Assembly (NCBI GenBank): GCA_020746875.1
Contig: JAGTJL010000006.1
Location: forward strand, 2,542,001-2,606,000
DNA from: Rhexocercosporidium sp. MPI-PUGE-AT-0058
Lineage: Eukaryota; Ascomycota; Leotiomycetes; Helotiales
DNA length: 64,000 bases
Reading direction: 5' to 3'
Below the pieces are notes generated by a model, which was given only the letters and a program-made list of their open reading frames with translations, searched no databases and was not told the origin of the DNA. Below, piece by piece: positions 61,061-64,000 of this stretch. The stretch's first letter is position 1. Every line of letters begins with the position of its first letter. Both the position numbers and the translations under genes were made by a program.

Positions 61061-62377
61061 CGCCTCTACCGTCACCCATCTGCCCCTATCCGCGTCCTCA
61101 CAGGTTGATGCGTCTACTAGCAAATGCAAATGCAGTACTGTAGTCGCTGGCTGCACTGGCCGGCCCTACAGTATCTATCTACGTACAGTACTGTACTTTC
61201 CGGGCCAGAAAGCCCCTTGTTTTCCATGTCCTCGTTCTCCACAGCCTCACTCACTCACCCAAGAAAAAAAGAATTTGAGACAACACGGTCCACGCGCCTC
61301 TCCTTTCCCACGCTTCTGCCGTCATGGTTTACAGTTTCCTGTCACCCGCGAATTTTTGATTTGTTTACAGTCCGTGCTGGCTGCCAGGCCAGAGACAAGA
61401 CCAGCCAGATTCATGCAATCACTTGATGCCCCCCCGTCCATGGGTTATTGTCCAATGGCCAGCCCCACCAGGGTAATTGCTGAAGTATTTCGTAAAATGG
61501 ACGCCAAGACTGGCCATTCTCGGCAATCGGGTGCACTACGGAGATCTGAACATCTTTTCTCCGAGCCGCCGATGGATGGATGGATGGAATGGCCAAGTCG
61601 TGATCAAAAGCTTCGTCTCCTTTCTTGCTATCTTTTCTTCTTTCTTTCCTTCTTTCTATCTTTCGGTCATTCAGGTCCTAACCCTACTTCTCATTTCCCT
61701 ACAGCAGCGTTAGGAGTCAAGGGCTATTCTCTCTTCTTCAGCTATTCGTGTAAGCACAATATGGTCCTTTCGTCACGTTGTTAAAGCATCCCACTTCAAT
61801 GCTTCTCCGTACCTAGGCCATCGATGCGTTCATTCAGTTGACAATGATCCATGATTATTTTCTTGGTCTACCACACATCTCAAGCTATTAGCATTTTGTT
61901 TCTTGTTTCTTGTAGTTTCTTCCCTACTTCAATGAATAATTGATTCTTGACTGTTCAGCTTCCGCGAAACCAGGCAGTCGAGAGCTGTCGCTACGGTTTG
62001 TTTTCCACAAGCGTTGCGATTAAGGGAACGCTTAGCTGTTAGTCTTCCTTGCCCACTTCAAGCTGCAAAAGACAAACTTGCAGTTTTCTGTGGTAGTACA
62101 GCTAAACGTTGATATCATCAATGCTTTCCCAAGGGTAGTGCGGCTATTGACGCAGTAAGCAGACGGGGTTCAGTTTCCGCTATGTTGAATGTGGCTAGAC
62201 GCCCACATAAGCATGAGGAGCAAGCATATGAAGCTCGTCATCCAAACGTCGTTCTCTACGTATACTGTTCTCATATCTTCCTAAGTCCTTAAAGCGTGTG
62301 TGTTCAGCCGCAAAGTCTGGACAGATACAGAGTACATTCTGTTCTTTTCACCGCGATCCGAGAAAAATCGTCCAAAC

Positions 62378-64000
62378 ATGGGTCAAGAATCAAGTGCTCC
62401 CTGGCCCGAGATCTCATCAACATATCGTTACACAGCCCTCCCACCAATCTCGCCATCCACACCCAAAACTTTCCGGCTCCTCACCATTATGCCCAAATCT
62501 TTTGATAAGTATCTACGGTGCAAACTGCATGTCCACGAGATAGAAAGCGCTCCACCTTTCGAAGCCTTGTCTTACGTCTGGGGTGATTCCAAGCCAGTCA
62601 TGAGCATCTACCTCGAAGAGGAGAGCAAAAGCATCTCCTTCAACCTTGGACTCGCTCTCGCACGTCTACGTCTCGAAGACAAAGAGCGCATCGTCTGGAT
62701 AGATGCTCTTTGCATCAATCAAGACGATCTCGCCGAGCGCTCCCAGCAAGTCCAGCTGATGGTTGACATCTACACGCGCTGCACCCGCGTTGTCATCTGG
62801 ATGGGGCCGGGTCACATGGATGACAGAGTCATCCCCGCAGCGTTCAGACTGATGCACAAAACGGCAGAGTACATCTCCGAAGAGGTCGGCAAGCCCATCG
62901 AGAAGGTCTGTGCTGTGGATATCGCGCAGTTGCCCACCGAGACAGAGTCGTCTCCCATCAGGGCCACGAGAGATCTTCCTGCGCCTCGCACCCCGCCCTG
63001 GGGGCCTGCTGCTTTCTTCTTCCACCTGCCGTGGTTTCGACGCATGTGGATTGCGCAGGAAGTTGCCTTCGCGCCTGCTACTGTTTACATCGGTAAGCTC
63101 GAGATCGACTGGGATGTGGTTGCTATGGCGGCGAGCTGGTGGTATCACAAAGGGTACGGAGCCTCTTTCGAAATGGTAATGGATCTGAGGAACCCAATGA
63201 CCATTTGGATGTCGGCCGAGATTAGAGGATTGAGCCTCGACAGGTTCCTAGATAAATTCGGACACTTTGAAGCCACCGATCCGAGAGACAAGGTCTACGC
63301 GCTTCTGGGATTCTTGTACGACGACGGAAACGGCGACCGTGCTGAACTTGAAAATCAGCCTGATGTGAAAGTTGAAAAACACAGGATCATACCAGACTAC
63401 ACCAAGGAGGTATGGGAAGTGTACAGCGATGCAGTCCATCACATCATCCACACCGAGTCCCACGGCAACCTCACCCAGCTCTTCGCCATGATCCGCGACA
63501 TCGCTGCCGACCCAGACCCAGTCTTCCCCTCCTGGATCCCTCGCTGGGACCTAGGACATAGCGTAACCGGCCAGTCCCTCAACATATGGGAACCCAAATA
63601 CGAATGGCGAGCCAGCGGTGACAAGCGACCAGAGTTCCGTCCCAGCCCTGACCCCAAAACCCTCTACATGATAGGAGCACAAGTCACTCGCATCCAGGAA
63701 GTATTCCCTCTCTACGAAGCCGAGGATGAAGAGTCAGACGTGCAAGCAATGCTCCTCCAATCCCTCTGGTCGCGAGCCCAAGAACTCCTCAGTCCCTACC
63801 CGAGGCCCGGATCACTGGAAGACGCCTTCGTAGCAGCCATCACCGGTCTACGCAAAAGAAACGTCACTCTCGATTCCACGCCATTCAACGCCTCGGATTT
63901 GGCCGAGATCATAGACAATACTTGCGACCCGGAGGATTCCCATTTCCTGATCGATGGCATCAAATGGTATACCTCGTTCTTCATCACGGACGATGGCAAG
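62378..64000 (+). CDS. HET-domain protein, cut by the window end
   Basis: An ATG at 62378 (MGQESSAPWPEISS...) opens a frame that stays open to the last base, 541 codons, so the protein is at least that long and the stop lies outside. The domain follows the classic order: FRLLTIMP, FEALSYVWGDS, VWIDALCINQDDLAERSQQV with YTRCTRVVIWMG, then a longer loop, PWFRRMWIAQEVAFA, and DPRDKVYALLGFLYD. The following SWIPRWDLG is a common post-HET segment. This is the Sordaria/Neurospora-type HET architecture, different from the HET-E-like copy at 25488-27146. No intron is needed. HET proteins act in fungal non-self recognition; no partner gene is visible here. Confidence 0.93.
   Translation, partial: MGQESSAPWPEISSTYRYTALPPISPSTPKTFRLLTIMPKSFDKYLRCKLHVHEIESAPPFEALSYVWGDSKPVMSIYLEEESKSISFNLGLALARLRLEDKERIVWIDALCINQDDLAERSQQVQLMVDIYTRCTRVVIWMGPGHMDDRVIPAAFRLMHKTAEYISEEVGKPIEKVCAVDIAQLPTETESSPIRATRDLPAPRTPPWGPAAFFFHLPWFRRMWIAQEVAFAPATVYIGKLEIDWDVVAMAASWWYHKGYGASFEMVMDLRNPMTIWMSAEIRGLSLDRFLDKFGHFEATDPRDKVYALLGFLYDDGNGDRAELENQPDVKVEKHRIIPDYTKEVWEVYSDAVHHIIHTESHGNLTQLFAMIRDIAADPDPVFPSWIPRWDLGHSVTGQSLNIWEPKYEWRASGDKRPEFRPSPDPKTLYMIGAQVTRIQEVFPLYEAEDEESDVQAMLLQSLWSRAQELLSPYPRPGSLEDAFVAAITGLRKRNVTLDSTPFNASDLAEIIDNTCDPEDSHFLIDGIKWYTSFFITDDGK

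Larger units (their letters stand above)
59519..62377. other. long region upstream of the kinase and the terminal HET gene
   Basis: About 2.9 kb between divergent starts. It contains GACT, GGTGGA, GAGATG and TCCCA tandem repeats, the latter two listed separately, plus C/T-rich tracts at about 61620-61670. Long leaders and promoters are likely. No gene is supported; the Met-Glu repeat frame at 60085-60321 is only the hexanucleotide repeat. Confidence 0.5.

Noticed and set aside
1..64000. tRNA, rRNA, CRISPR and intact transposon search
   Set aside because: By eye no convincing tRNA B-box with matching stems, no spaced direct repeats and no transposase or reverse transcriptase frames were found. 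A computed scan (tRNAscan-SE, RepeatMasker) would be decisive.

Overview
This window is nuclear DNA of a filamentous ascomycete. The evidence is the gene structure: short GT-AG introns of about 45 to 270 bases with CTAAC/CTGAC-like branch sites, a Zn2Cys6 regulator, HET-domain genes, an Egh16-type secreted protein, a DUF6594 membrane protein and Ser/Pro-rich regulatory proteins. The flavour suggests Leotiomycetes/Sordariomycetes, but the species cannot be fixed from sequence alone. No bacterial operon, CRISPR array, tRNA, rRNA or intact transposon was seen.

Layout. At 0.4-13 kb are a tiny mitochondrial inner-membrane-like protein, a disordered protein of unknown function, an AhpC/TSA-type thioredoxin-fold protein, a Zn2Cys6 transcription factor and an acidic protein. 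At 13-17.9 kb a poorly coding stretch leads to a PRISE-like short-chain reductase. At 18.7-21.5 kb are a DUF6594 membrane protein with a damaged or unresolved gene structure and a DsbA/FrnE-like oxidoreductase whose frame requires an 11-base microexon. At 22.8-32.1 kb is an accessory-looking stretch of surface and self-recognition genes: a GPI-anchored Cys-rich wall protein, an intact HET gene, a GPI-like secreted protein interrupted by a stop codon, a dead HET fragment and an Egh16-like secreted protein. A small single-span membrane protein follows at 35 kb, then about 5.3 kb without a recognisable gene, which holds a C21 run and a facing G-rich run.

At 40.8-59.5 kb the window becomes conserved housekeeping: an Mhp1-like leucine-rich-repeat protein, ribosomal protein uL18/RPL5 (its first coding exon is only the ATG), a HAD-type hydrolase, an Msd1/TINA/SSX2IP-type microtubule-anchoring protein and a Pom1-like DYRK kinase. 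Three of these five belong to families linked to cytoskeleton or polarity. The window ends inside a second intact HET-domain gene.

Most multi-exon genes were rebuilt by matching donor and acceptor phase. Exon sums divisible by three, with family motifs restored across junctions, support the models. Two junctions (in the Zn2Cys6 and DUF6594 genes) could not be closed cleanly and are flagged.
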